Below, piece by piece: positions 1-11,636 of a stretch of DNA of 64,000 nt (positions are counted from its first letter, which is position 1; the number at the start of each line of letters is the position of its first letter). Source of the DNA: Atherix ibis (Eukaryota > Arthropoda > Insecta > Diptera > Athericidae); NCBI GenBank assembly GCA_958298945.1, contig OY282605.1, positions 121,640,267 through 121,704,266 on the forward strand, written 5' to 3'. A model generated the notes under the pieces. That model searched no databases. It saw only the letters and a list, made by a program, of their open reading frames with translations, and was not told the origin of the DNA. The translations under genes were made by a program, and so were the position numbers.

Positions 1-436
1 AGTGCTTGGAAAACTAGATCTCTAAGGCGTTAAACGATATTTTACGTTTTAGGACAGCTTACGTGTATGTAAATTTTTCACGATCAGATTTGTCTTCTTT
101 TTTTTTTTTAATAAGAACGAAAAACTATGAAAAAACATTTTTTTAATACTGATTTGCTCTTTGTTTTCTGTTTTCAAAGTTATAATAGGCAGAAAGACCG
201 CTTCGTCCTCTACCATGCATCGGACTTTGATGGGTTTCAGGTCAAGTGGGTATTTTGAAATATTAATGAGCCAAGTTCTAGGAAAAATCTGCACTTCAAC
301 AACCTATATTTTTGGAAATACTCAATATATATTAAGTAGTAAACTCAGAAATGGAAGAAAACTGGACCCCAAATCTGGTTTTCCAGACATACACGCATGT
401 TTCCCTTAACACACTAGAATCAGACTTTTTGGTTTA
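1..436. other. AT-rich sequence with a short open stretch on the minus strand
   Basis: No recognised gene. On the minus strand about 170-300 is open in one frame and slightly richer in GC than its surroundings, but no convincing splice donor ends it and the rest of the frame is poly-Lys from an A-rich run. I treat it as unassigned. It ends at the left end of the first mariner copy. Confidence 0.4.
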
Positions 437-1306
437 CGAGGTCTGTGCAAAAAGTATCGCCAATTTTGAATTTTCCGCGGGTTACGTATATTTGATTTTC
501 GATTTTTTGTGGCGTTATGTTGGTACTAATGTCTCTCAGTTGTGCCGATAAGTTCGGCCATTTTGAATGCTTTGCTTGCACGTGTTTGGCTCGTCTTCGA
601 TTTTTGCTCATTCCAAAAAATGGATGAAAGAATCTGTTTCGGGAAGAAGAAAAAGTCACAGGGGGCCAGATTAGGGGAATACGATGGCTGCGGCATTATT
701 AATGTATTGTTTTCAGCCAAAAATTCGCGCACAAGTAACGATGCGTGAGCAGGGACATTATCAAGATGCGAAAGCCAATTTTTTTTCTTCCACAAATCCG
801 GGCGTTTCTGGCGGATTGCTTCATGCAACTTGCGCATAACTTGTAGGCATTATTCCTTATTGACCGTTCTTCCCTATGGCAAGAACTCATGATGCACTAC
901 GCAATCGAAGAAAACTGTAAGCAAAACCTTCTCATTCGACCGAACTTGGCGCTTCCTTCCATTGGGATGATTGAGCTTTGGTTTCCAAGTCATAACCATA
1001 AACCCATGATAGGTCACCAGTTATGACCGTCCGGAGCAAATTTGGGTCGTCGCGGACAGAGTCCAATAGCTCCTTAGCAATGTTAATGCGATGCTGTTTT
1101 TGGTCGAAAATGGGCAAAAATCGAAGACGAGCCAAAACACCTTCAAACAAAGCAGCTGTCAAAAATTAGCTCAACATTCAAAATGTGCAAATTTGTCAGC
1201 ATAAGTGAGAGACATGAGTACCAACATAACGCCACGAAAAATTGAAAATCGAGTATACGTAACCTGCGGAAATTAAAAATTCGCGATGCTTTTAGAACAG
1301 ACCTCG
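437..1306 (-). mobile_element. Mariner family A, copy A1, fold-back form (non-autonomous)
   Basis: The left end CGAGGTCTG follows TA at 435-436, and the right end is its inverted copy at 1298-1306. Transposase remnants read on the minus strand. About 1162-950 encodes the stretch before and around the first catalytic Asp (GDLSWVYGYD), and 837-600 encodes the second (HLDNVPAH) and third (NLAPCDFFFFP) Asp regions. The helix-turn-helix N-terminus is missing. Both ends carry the same 5' untranslated sequence in inverted orientation for about 195 bp. The normal 3' end of the family, seen in copies A2 and A7, has therefore been replaced by a second 5' end. The junction lies near 625-640, where 5' sequence plus the first few codons abuts antisense sequence for FFLFPK. 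The copy cannot make active transposase; it could be mobile only in trans. Confidence 0.85.
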
Positions 1307-1987
1307 AGAATTTGCGAAAATACTGCACTAACATACGAATTTTGTCAGGGAATATCAACAACAAATAATCCAAAACCCATGATTAATAGCATAGAAAAAA
1401 TAAAATCTGGAGTAAAGATGTTGAAAAAATACGCAAGTTGATATTCAAAATTTCTCATTTTCGAATTTATGGTTATTACTCGTAGTAATAATACAAAGAG
1501 TCAATGAGGTCTTATATTATTGCAGATATAAAATCAGAGCTTCTAAGCAAGCTTTCACAATTTTTTTTATTAATTGACAGAGGTCCTTACATTCCACAAA
1601 TACGTTTTTTTATTAAACTTAAGAAAGTTTTGTTAATTTGTATTTTTATAAAATTTGTTGGAAAAAATATTTTATTCGTAATTATTTCTAAGGTTTTTAT
1701 TAATTACTAAAAACTTTTTAAAAATATTTTTTTTTATTGTTTTTGACTGAATGTCAATTTTAGAAGCGGCATTTTTTTTTAAATGTTTGATTTGCAAAAT
1801 TTGAGTTTACAAAAATAGAAAATAAACTAAACAAAAACTGAATTTGAATTCTTCAGCTACGATTGCACCATTCGAGAAATGCTCGAATTATAGGAAAAAT
1901 CGGCAATTTTTTCGCTTCGAGCGGTGTAGTATCTGCACGAACATATTGAACGAAAACCTTTTTTTCGATCGAGCATGTTTCAGACGG
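1307..1987. other. AT-rich intergenic sequence
   Basis: Long A and T runs and only short chance frames. No element ends or splice-flanked open segment seen. Confidence 0.5.
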
Positions 1988-2311
1988 TCAAAATATGGAT
2001 TTTTGCGTAAATTGTAGATGGTTGATCAGTTTAGGCACCGAGCTCAAATATGCGATGGGAATGTCATTTTGTATTTGAGCTGCGTGTTCGAGCACGAACG
2101 AATTTGCGGTTTTGAAATTTTGCAGTATCAGCGAAGAATGTCTGTGTATTAAAAATTGATTAATTTGCCATTCGATTTGCATGAAAATATAATCGTTAAC
2201 AATGGCGTTTAAATGTGAGACCATTATTGGGTCTGCATTCGCTTGAATGATTCGTTCCATCCATTTTTTATTGTATTTATTTCTTTCTTTTAAGTTGTTC
2301 AAATATTTTTC
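1988..2311 (-). CDS. Candidate exon, unknown protein, 107 codons and stop
   Basis: This is the longest open frame in the window that does not belong to a transposon. Reading minus, a pyrimidine-rich tract is followed by AG at 2313-2312, and the frame is then open to a stop at 1988-1990. The predicted segment starts EKYLNNLKERNKYNKKW and ends HLQFTQKSIF. It is polar with mixed charge and no obvious repeats. The frame stays open upstream to 2383 with a hydrophobic run (LSIVFFAFCC), but no ATG begins it. Both the exon reading and a decayed older gene are possible. The surrounding 1880-2640 is less AT-rich than its flanks and uses the word TCGAGC repeatedly. I do not recognise the family. Confidence 0.3.
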   Translation of the reverse strand, partial: EKYLNNLKERNKYNKKWMERIIQANADPIMVSHLNAIVNDYIFMQIEWQINQFLIHRHSSLILQNFKTANSFVLEHAAQIQNDIPIAYLSSVPKLINHLQFTQKSIF

Positions 2312-2389
2312 CTTGATTGCAAAATGTATTTGACAGCAAAATGCAAAAAACACAATTGAAAGTCGGTCATCAAAACGAAACAAATGTCA

Positions 2390-2730
2390 CATGTTAAATG
2401 GATGAAGAGGCAAATTCTGACTGGGTGAACTTTGATCGAGCTCAAGTGTGATCACGGTTCCACGATTCGAGCCTGCGATCGAGACAATTCTTTCTATTTC
2501 CCCTACAAAGACCCGAGCAAAAATGTTCGAGCTGAGGCAATTGATCGTCCATTGCTCGAATGATGTAATTGGAATTAACAAGTTCATCCAATTGAACGAA
2601 TTTAAGACAAACATTTTGCTCGAATAATACTTTATAAACAAAAAAAATAATAAGTTTATTGAAAATTATTTTATTAATAAATTTTAAAAAAAATAAAAAA
2701 CCAAATAACTTTTCGAAAAAAATTAACAAA
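2390..2730 (-). other. Overlapping open frames upstream of the 1988-2311 segment
   Basis: Two minus-strand frames are open here (2387-2641 and 2442-2729) and read different proteins from the same bases. One contains EIERIVSIAGSNRGTVITLE, the other QLDELVNSNYIIRAMDDQLP. At most one is real. Neither was recognised, and neither has a clear splice signal linking it to the segment below. It may be an older part of the same gene or pseudogene. Confidence 0.2.
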
Positions 2731-4112
2731 ATATCCTTAAATAATTTTAGTTAAACTAAATTAACAAAAATTCTGCGATCAACTAAACAAATAATGTGAA
2801 AAATCAAAAGATTGAGTTTTAAATATTCAATTTAGTTTTAATTATAATTTTTCCTATTTCCATTTTGGAGATGGAATACTCCCCAAAAATAACATGGTAT
2901 GTAATAGAAGATACAACCATTAATACATACGATCACATATATATACTGGTGGTAGTATTGAATTGTTTTACCCTTTCAACATGATCGGGGAATAATGGAG
3001 GATAAAGTTTTCATGATGAGCAAAGTAAATTGGAATTGGATTCAACAAAAGTAGGAAACAATTTCTCAAAATTAAATACTAAATGCAAGCAAAATTTCAA
3101 TGTATTCGTTACCCTCCTAAATGGATTGTTAATACAAAAATCTATTCAAAATTTCCTATTTCATTAACATTTTAGTTACATAAAAAGTTTCGTTCGGAGT
3201 ATCTTATTCGTGGTAAAGAAATGTTATTTAATTTGAAATACTGAAGGGAATCTGACATTTTCTATGAAGTCATACTATCAGAAGGGAGGAGGTGGAAGTT
3301 TGTTATGGGTCTCCAGTGTTTCATACTTAAAGCAGTGATAACGCGAAAGTATTTTTAAATCGAATGAGTTTATGGGTGGGTATTTGACGATTTTTTTTTT
3401 TGGAAAACTTTCGATGTATTTAAAACCCTCAGTTTCAACACCCCCCAATCAAAGTTCATAACAGTTATACCACCCACGCATGGGAATTTTTGCATAAACT
3501 TTTTGATTTGTCTGGTTAAAGTCAGTCAGATTGAGTAAAGTCTTGCCATAAAACAATTTCAATTTTCTTATGCATGAATACCTTGGAAATTTATACATTT
3601 CACATGAAAAGTAGTTGCTTTCCTTCAAACTGCTGAACTTAATGCCATTTTACTGAAGAAGATTTCTGTGTATAGATACCCAAGAGTGACTGACTAGATT
3701 GGAATATTTTGTGTAAATAAAAGTTTCATTACAAAAGTCTAGTAAAAGAGACAATGTGTATAAACCGTTTCGGTTTAAATGATTAAATAAAATTCCATCC
3801 TTTCTGGTCGATGATAAATGAACTCATTTAAATAGCAAAACGGATTATATAAATTCAAAAATTTCATATTCTATATGAAATATCAAACAAGAAATAATAA
3901 TTTTATGAAAGAATGGATGAAAATTTAAATTTTTTTTGCTTTGCTGGCTTCTTGACTTCAAAATCAAAAGTTTCAGATTTGTTAAAAGTTCTCTTTGAAT
4001 AAACAATTATTTTATTTCTATTCCATAACTTACTAGTATTTTTAAGAAGGTATAGAAAATTATTTTAATTTATTTGAGAGTCTATTTAAATTAGATAAAT
4101 TGGAAGCACATA
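2731..4112. other. AT-rich intergenic sequence
   Basis: No gene or element recognised. A less AT-rich patch at about 3270-3490 contains short C and G runs but no usable open frame. Confidence 0.5.
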
Positions 4113-4114
4113 TA

Positions 4115-4978
4115 AGAGGTCTATTCAAAAAGTATCGCAAATTTTGTGTTTTTTTCAAAAATTATTTATTTATTCATCAATATCTATTTTGTTTCCTTCA
4201 AAGTAATCCCCAACAGATATTATACACTTATGCCAACGTTTTTTCTTATCCTCGAAGCACTTCAAAAAATCATTTTTTGTGATCTTGTTCAGCTCCTCCT
4301 TCGTTGCCGTATTTATCTCCTCAATCACTGCGTACCTTTATCCTTTCATGGGGCTCTACAGTTTCGGAAATAAGAAGAAGTCACAGGGGGCCAGATCTGG
4401 GGAATGCGGTGGCTGCGGCATTATTAGTGTGTTGATTTTGGCCAAAAATGGTAAAAGCCAATTTTTGTTCTTCCACAAATGCGGGCGTTTCTGGCAGATT
4501 GCTTCGCGCATCTTGCGCTTAACTTACAGGTAATATTCCTTATTGACCGTTCTACCCTGTGACAAGAACTCATAATGCACCACGCCCCTACAATCAAAGA
4601 AAACTGTAAGCAAAACCTTCACATTCGACCGAAGTTGGCGCTTTTTTCGGTATTGGCTCATGCGGCAGCTTCCATTGGGATGATTGAGCTTTGGTTTCCA
4701 CGTCATAACCTCTGGAGCAAATTTGGATCGTCGCGAATAGATTCCAACAGCTCCTTAGCGATGTTAATGTGATGCTGTTTTTGGTCGAAATTGAGTAAAA
4801 ATCGAAGACGATCCAAAACACTTGGAAGCAAAGCAGCTGTTAAAAACTCACTGAACATTCAAAATGGCCGAACTTGTCGGTATAAGTGAGACACATAAGT
4901 ACCAACATAACACTATAAAATCAAATATACGTAACCCGCGGAAATTCAAAATTCTCGATACTTTTTAAAAAGACCTCG
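4115..4978 (-). mobile_element. Mariner family A, copy A2, native ends, internally deleted
   Basis: Flanked by TA at 4113-4114 and TA at 4979-4980, as expected of mariner insertion. Reading minus, the 5' end is at 4978 and the 3' end of the transposase gene is at the left, with the normal 3' terminal sequence. The frame is broken. The first Asp region is damaged, and the segment carrying the second catalytic Asp (HHDNAPAH) is deleted, so that sequence for NWLL runs straight into FLAK near 4445-4460. The third region (about 4380-4400) is followed by recognisable C-terminal sequence. The N-terminal DNA-binding domain was lost through a junction near 4785-4795 that other family A copies share. 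Non-autonomous. Confidence 0.85.
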
Positions 4979-5029
4979 TAAATGGGAAAATGTATGCTTA
5001 TAAAGCTTAAAATTTCTCGATGATATTCC

Positions 5030-5540
5030 GTTTATTAGGTAGAATTTTTTCAGGTGATTTAGGTGATTAGGGCCTTTTTTTTGTATATATATGATTTCAG
5101 TTTTATTCGTCAAAGTTATCGGCGGAGGCGTTATTTCCACTCTTCGTCGTAGTATTGGAAGGCTGCAACTGGAATTAGCTTTACCTACTTGGTTGCACTT
5201 CTTTGTGTGTTATCGCCAGAAATAAGATGGCCTCTTTTCGAGTTTTTTTTGAACTTTGCTAATAATAAAAATACCATGGACTCAAATAAGCTAAAAAGAA
5301 TGTGCTGGGGATCAAATGAAATGGTCTTTACGTTACTACAAACTCCTCAATTAAGATGGCTAAGTCATTATGGATCAATCAAGTTTCTGTAATTTTTGAT
5401 ATAAGACAAAGAACTCTTTTTTTGTACCTTTTAATCACTACTCATCAGCTGCAATATTAATCGATCGTCTGACCTCATAAGAGCGCTCACTCGTTTCACA
5501 TTTTCATCGGTTTTCTATCTTAAAGTTCTGCTTAACTGAA
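5030..5540 (-). pseudogene. Possible decayed mariner family F fragment
   Basis: Short stretches resemble the better preserved F copies at 25360-26280 and 62066-62250. A block near 5110-5165 lines up with 25390-25440, and a block near 5460-5500 shares the word for CTCTTATSAGGTCAG with 62225-62250. No catalytic motif survives clearly. Assignment rests on word-level similarity seen by eye. Confidence 0.25.
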
Positions 5541-7540
5541 GTTTGTCTTTTACTGTTTCTTGGTCCACTAAAAATACTTTATGTTAGGAAATAGCATAAG
5601 CTCCTATTAAGCATTTTTTTCCAAGGGCTCATTGAATTAATCGTTTCTTCAAATTTAGTCGTTTTATTTTTTGTAATGCACAGAAATTATACGTTAATTT
5701 CTCCTGGACCCTATACAGTATTATGAGTAACCACAACTTGACTCATCATATTGTATTGGGACCACAAGAGATTAACGTACAATTTATGTGAAGCAGAAGT
5801 CAGCAGTTTGGCCAGATTTCTCTTAGTAATGCCAGTAATTCAACAAAACTATCCTTTTAAATTTTATAAAACAAATTAAAATAGTTTTACTTAAAAAAAA
5901 ATTGATAATGTCTTCACTCTCTTTTTTCCTTCACGTTAATTGTTTTTATTTCATAAACTATTTGTAATAGTCAATCAATTTTTGCATATAATTTATAGTT
6001 TGTTGAAAAAGTTCTAATGAAATAATATTAAAAAAGATATAAAAATATTATGAAATAATATTTGATGTAAAAAATTTGATCGAAACAAATGTTTTATGAA
6101 AAAATGTTTGAAAATTTTCATATTAAGGCTGGTAGTACTAATTTTTTTCTAAAATTAATATCATAAAAATGAAATAGAAATTATATTTTTACAAATAATA
6201 ATAATATCCTGATTTTCAATCATTTAGGGAAGTTTTGATGATCCCTTGTTCCATCTCACCAGATTTTTTTTTCAAACTAATCTATAAAATCATTCTTAAA
6301 TACATTCACATCGAAAAACATGCAAAAAAAATTTTATTTTAAAGGATTTTGTAATTTTTGGGCCTTTTAAAAATAAAATTTCCTCAAAATTAAAGGAATT
6401 ACCATATTTTTGGCTATGTTCAAAAATATAATTGTCATCATTATAGATAAGAAATGTCAGTAATTGGATAAAAAATTTAATTATTTGTGTTCAAATTTAA
6501 TTAGGCTTCACTTTAGTTGCCGCCAAATGGCCTGAGTGGTCCTGCACTTAAAAATATTTTGTATTTTTGGTAGGAAACATTTTTTTAAAACAAGAGATTA
6601 TTATTAACAAAAAGCATTTTTTCTAAAACTATATTTCTATAAAAAGTATATAATTTTGCCATTGATTTAAAAGGAATAATAAAAACCAGCATCTGGACTA
6701 ATTTTCAACTTCCCTTCTCTATTATTACTTTAACCCTTATTTTAAGTAAATTTTGTTATAATACATAAAAACATATAAGAAAAAAAAAACGACAAAGCAT
6801 ATTCGTGCATTTCCGTTCCAGTTTATAAGTAATAATCATACATGACTATCTTGTTAGAAGATAAGCAGAACAAATTTCTTAGCTTTTGTTGAAGATTGTC
6901 TTTTTAAGCTGAAAATGGCAAAAGATTATGCCGATAAATTTTGTAAGAAAGTTGGTTAAAAGTAAGTTTGTACAAGTTAATTAGAGATACGAGTATCTAT
7001 AAAAACTGAGAAGAAAACTTACCAAATGAATAGCAATGAAAACCACAAAGATACTGAAAACTTTTAAATAAAATCAATTTCAACTAAAATACAAAATCTT
7101 TCAAAATAAAAAGAAACGTTTTTATTCAGTATTTATTGTTGATTAAAGTTAAGTGCAATAGTTTAAGGTAAATTTAGTTTCGTTTTGTTTTTTTTTTTAT
7201 TAAAATATAATTTAACAAATTCATTTTTATATTTAATATTGAAATTTGAAAAATTATCTATAAGAATAGTCTAAAAATATAGGTTAGACATACACATAAG
7301 TTCACATGGAATAATTTTAAATGGTGATAAAAAACCAGTGATTTTGTTTACCAAAGTCATTTCTCTAGAATTAGAAATTTTCTGCAAAATATAATATTGG
7401 TCCTTAAAGCCATTTGTATCCCATTGAGTTAGCCAGTACTATCATAGCCATCGACCAGTAATCATACTCATTCCCAATCTGCCTCTCTTACTAACAAAAT
7501 GGCAATTAACACCATTAGCCATCCGCAGCCACGATGACTG
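5541..7540. other. AT-rich intergenic sequence
   Basis: Two kilobases dominated by A and T runs. No gene, element end or tandem array recognised. Confidence 0.5.
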
Positions 7541-7559
7541 GACCAATAGCGACATATTT

Positions 7560-7970
7560 TTGTCGACCCATTGGATAACCACCAATTAAACAGTTTATTC
7601 AACATCCATACCGAAACTCTGGATGCAGAAGCTCCTCAAAATCCGGATTGGACATACTGCTCTTACTCATAACTTCCTTTTTGGGAACACTATACGGTAG
7701 CACCCATTTAACTTTCATCCATATTCTATATGAATGCCATATAATAACCAAGAATTACTTCGCGAGCAGGATTACTCGCATTGTGGAGCTCCTGGATCCA
7801 ACAACTCCGTTCCCAAGTCCCCCATTTAAACTTCTATAACATACTAATCTGCTCCAAAAAATATAACAAAATTCTCAATATTCTGAGCACATGTCTTAAT
7901 GACCTTAAAAGCAATAACAACAAAATATTTTTGTTTTTAAGGTCCCTAAGACATGTGCTCAGAATGTTTA
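7560..7970. repeat. Dispersed repeat, related to 53030-53230, ending in a hairpin
   Basis: The segment at about 7620-7860 is less AT-rich than its surroundings and is similar over roughly 200 bp to 53030-53230: both run from an AATCCGGATT-like start through ACTCC..TTCCCA and CTCCAAAAAAT to an A-rich end. It is followed by an imperfect inverted repeat with arms 7881-7910 and 7935-7964. No coding capacity recognised. It is probably an unclassified transposon remnant. Confidence 0.4.
7881..7964. repeat. Inverted repeat, 30-bp arms, 24-base loop
   Basis: Arms 7881-7910 and 7935-7964 are complementary at 28 of 30 positions, starting TTCTGAGCACATGTCTTA. The loop is AT-rich. It could be the end-to-end junction of two copies of a short transposon, or a cruciform-forming sequence. 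Confidence 0.7.
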
Positions 7971-8199
7971 TTGGCGAAATGGCAACTCTGGCTTCTGGCA
8001 AATATCTTCTTTTATGTTGATATGTTTCAATACGTTTTCAAACATTTCCTGGGTTGATTTCCTTGCATACGTTCTCTTTAAATTGTCTACAGTCAATTAG
8101 CGTAGCTATTCCCTTTTAAGCATAATCATAGGAAGATTTTCGGAGCTCATTCAACCAAATTTTTATTGTACACAATCGAGATCACTACTTTTCGGTATA

Positions 8200-9187
8200 C
8201 CAGGTGTACATGCTTAAATCCGCTCTTTGGTCATAGATGGCGTGAGTAAGCGTATTAAGCTACCATGGCCACTTTAGCTTAATATGCTTACTGTAGCTTA
8301 ATATGTTTGACATCTGTCAACATTAATCAGTGCACATTATCAGCAATTTTGTACAACAACATATATTAATTCTTTGGTAATCATGTCTAGTTTTGTGCCA
8401 GAAAAAGAGCATATAAGGGAAGCTCTGCTTTTCTGATTCAATTTGAAGAAATCGGCTACCGAATCGCTTCGTATGCTTATGGAGGCCTATGGTGACAGTG
8501 CTTTATCAGAAACAATATGCCGAGATTGGTTTCGTCAGTTCAAAGACTGCAATTTTGACTTTTGAGACAAAAAGCGTGAAAATCGGCTTAGGAAGGTTGA
8601 GTACTATCAATTGCAGGCTCTTTTGGATGAAGACGATTCCCAATCGCAAAAAATGCTCGCAGAGCAATTGGGTATTACTCAACCTGCTATTTCTATGCGT
8701 CTGCGTGCCATGGGGAAGATCACCAGAAACCTGGTGAAACTGCCAAAGTCCACCGCTACCACTGATCAAATTGCACCGTGTTCTGTGTGAAAAAAGGACA
8801 GATTATCAACAAAGACATGACAAGCTGATTTTCCTCTGCGACAACGCACCATTGCACACGTCAAAAATGGTCCAAAACTACTTGGAAACACTCAACTGGG
8901 AGGTGCTACCCCACCCCGATTATTCACCAGTTTTCGACTACCACCTGTTTTCGTCGATGGGCCATACGCTCGCTGAGCAGCACTTCGGTTCTTACGAAGA
9001 CGTCCGGAAATGGCTTGGTGAGTGGTTTGCCTTGAAAGAGAAGGAATTTTTTTGGCGTGGTATCAACAAATTGCCCGAGAGATGAGAAAAGTGTGTAGCT
9101 AGCAAGAAAAAAAATTTCTTTTTGCTTTCTATAAAAAAAAACTTTTTTTTTTTGTCTAAAACAGTAGATTTAAGCTTATATACCTGA
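8200..9187 (+). mobile_element. Mariner family B, copy B1 (mauritiana-like), internally deleted
   Basis: The left end CCAGGTGTACATGCTTAAAT follows TATA at 8196-8199. The right end is the inverted, slightly decayed copy ending at 9187 with TA at 9188-9189. The ends resemble those of the mauritiana subfamily, whose members begin CCAGGTGTAC. The transposase remnant runs on the plus strand from ATG at 8383 (MSSFVPEKEHIREALLF) with an in-frame stop soon after. The DNA-binding half continues to about 8715 (TQPAISMRLRAM). The central part with the first catalytic Asp is deleted, and the frame resumes at 8771 with the second region (LCDNAPLHTSK) and a damaged third region (YSPVFDYHLFSS). The C-terminal motif WRGINKLPER ends in a stop. 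Inactive. Confidence 0.85.
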
Positions 9188-9189
9188 TA

Positions 9190-10369
9190 ATTCCGTACTA
9201 TCTTTTTCAAACCCACAAATGCTGGTTACAGTAACACTATTGCCAGCAATATCCTCAAAAAACCAACATATAAAAAAGTTCTGTAATAGTAACGGCGTTG
9301 CCAGCTACGCCACAAACTTCCCACCACACCATAATACCAGAAGAATTTCAAGGTCGTTTGTAAATTATCTCAAAATATAAAATAGTCTCCAAAAGTGGCC
9401 ATTTTATATATTAACAAGCCTTGTTATGTCAAAATACGCTTCGTCAGCCATTATTAATAATTATGTAAAAATTAGGGTCTTGTCTTTGGAGCTCTATAAC
9501 GTTATCCCTCCATTACCGGTGCCTATATAATCACCTAAATTATGAACAGGTACAAATGCAAATTTTTTTGTAAAATATTTTACACAAAAGTTGGAGAAGA
9601 ACTGAATTTTTATGGAGATTTCTGGGCTTTCAGCAACAATTTCGCGCACCACAGTAATTTTCTTGATTGAGCATCCGGTGCTAAGATGGCAAGCTTTGGT
9701 CTTTCGAATAGTGTACCATGTTCTTCAAAATAATTCACTATACGGCTATGGTATGCCAGGTGGTCTAGGACTTAGTTTAGGGCAGTTCATCATATAAGAT
9801 ACACGTATGCAGGTATCTGGTAGAAACGTATTTGGTGTAAAATGATGTGAGCAATGAGATTAAAACCGGACGCAGAAAATAATGTTCAGTAGCGGTACAT
9901 TTTTTTTAGGTTTAAATTAATGAGGTACAGGGGGAAACCTTCAAAAGGTAATTCGATAATTATTTGTTAGAAAATAGAATTTTTGGACTATGGTAGATTT
10001 TGGAGCATGTGGGTGTACCCGGGAGTGAATTTGCCTATTTTTTTGCTAAATATGTCATGCTCTTACCAACAAATACTATCATAATCTCTGTACCATAGTT
10101 GTTAGATGACAAGCCTAGTCATGTGCCGACACTTTTTAATCCTCACACTTGCTGAGGTTTTCTGTCACTACATCTAAACTTCTCAGAATCAGATTTAAAT
10201 CACTCAACATATCTCATCCTCCATGCTTATTCTAGGAAGTCCCGCTGACTATCTCACCCATATCCGAAGGGCTTAACGCCTTTCTCTTAATTTTATTTTT
10301 CGGTTAGAATTCCTTCTGTTAGCTTTTTCATTCAACAATTTCCTTTGCCAATACATTATTCCATTTATT
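9190..10369. other. Intergenic sequence without recognised genes
   Basis: Mixed composition, with a less AT-rich patch at about 9620-9800 and 10080-10300. Short frames only. No element ends seen. Confidence 0.45.
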
Positions 10370-10371
10370 TA

Positions 10372-11634
10372 CCAGGTGTATAAGATTAAATCCGCTGTTT
10401 TTTAGTCAAAAAAACATGTTTTTGCATAGAAAGCAAAAACAAATATATTCAAAGTCCTTCCCTTGCTACCTAATAATTTTTTCCCTCTCTGGGGAAATTT
10501 GTGGATACCACCCCCAAAAATTCCTTCTCTTTCGAAGCAAACCACTCATCAAGCCATTATCGGATGTCTTCGTAAGAATCGAAGTGGTGTTCAGCGAGCG
10601 CGTGGCCCATCGACGAAAACCGGTGGTAATCAGAAGTGGCCAACTCTGGTGAATAAGCGGGGTGGGTAAGCACCTCCCAGTTGAGTGTCTCCAAGTAGTT
10701 TCGGACCATTTTTGACGTGTACGATGGTGCGTTGTCGCGGAGGAAAATCAGCTTGTCATGGCTTTGTTTTTAATCCGCACTTTTTTCACGCAGAGCACGG
10801 TGCAACTTGATCAGTTGTTGGTGGTAGTAGTGGGTATTGACAGTTTCACCAGGTTTCAACATCTCATAGTAGACGATACCCTGCTGATCCCACCAAACGC
10901 ACAGCATCGTCTTCTGTCCGAAGCGATTTGGTCTTGAGGAAGATGTTGATGGTTGGCCGGGATCAACCCACGATTTCTTGCGTTTAGGATTCTCAAAATA
11001 TATCCACTTTTCATCGCCTATCACAATCCGATGCAGGAACGACTTTCTTTTTTGTCTGGCGAGGAAGATTTCGCATGTGTTTTGGCGTCGCTCCATCTGC
11101 CTATCGTTCAATTCATGCGGCACTCATTTTCCGATCTTTTCAATATTCCCCATGCCACACAGACGAATGGAAATGGCTGGTTGAGTAGTACCCAATTTCT
11201 CCGCGAGCATTTTTGCGATTGGGTATCATCTTCGCCCAAAGAGCCTGCAATTGGCTGTCCACAACCTTCCTAGGCCGATTTTCACGCTTCTTGTCCAACA
11301 AGTCAAAATTGCCGTCTTTAAACCGACGAAACTAATCTCGGCACGTTGTTTCCGATAAAGCACTATAAGCATTCGATGTGATTCGGCAGCCGATTTCTTC
11401 AAATTGAGGCAGAAAAGCAGAGGTTCCCACATATGCTCTTTTTCTGGCACAAAACTAGACATGACTACCAAAGGAAAAATGTATGTTGTTGTACGAAATT
11501 GCTGAGAATATGGTGCACTGATTAATGTTGATAGATGCGAAACTCATAAAAAAAGTATGGCGTGGCCATGGTAGGTTAATACGTTCACTCACTCCATCTA
11601 TGATCAAACAGCGGATTTAACCTTATACACCTGG
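10372..11634 (-). mobile_element. Mariner family B, copy B2, near full length
   Basis: TA at 10370-10371 and TA at 11635-11636 flank inverted ends CCAGGTGTATAAG and CTTATACACCTGG. At about 1.26 kb this is the full size expected of a mariner. The transposase reads minus from 11462, and all sections of the gene are present. All three catalytic positions can still be found: IGDEKWIYFENP at about 11010, a damaged RDNAPSYTSK at about 10730, and ATSDYHR at about 10640. Confidence 0.9.
10400..11462 (-). pseudogene. Mariner family B transposase, frameshifted
   Basis: The start is MSSFVPEKEH at 11462. The frame is lost after HRMLI near 11365. It is open again from 11123 to 10770 (MPHELNDRQMERRQNTCEIF to HRALREK), which covers the linker and the first catalytic Asp (GDEKWIY) plus WWDQQGIVYYEML. 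After 10770 the frame breaks again, but the second and third Asp regions remain in altered frames. In the third region the usual APSD reads ATSD. Mariner transposases are nuclear enzymes that bind the terminal repeats, cut, and paste into TA sites; this copy cannot make one. Confidence 0.85.
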
Positions 11635-11636
11635 TA

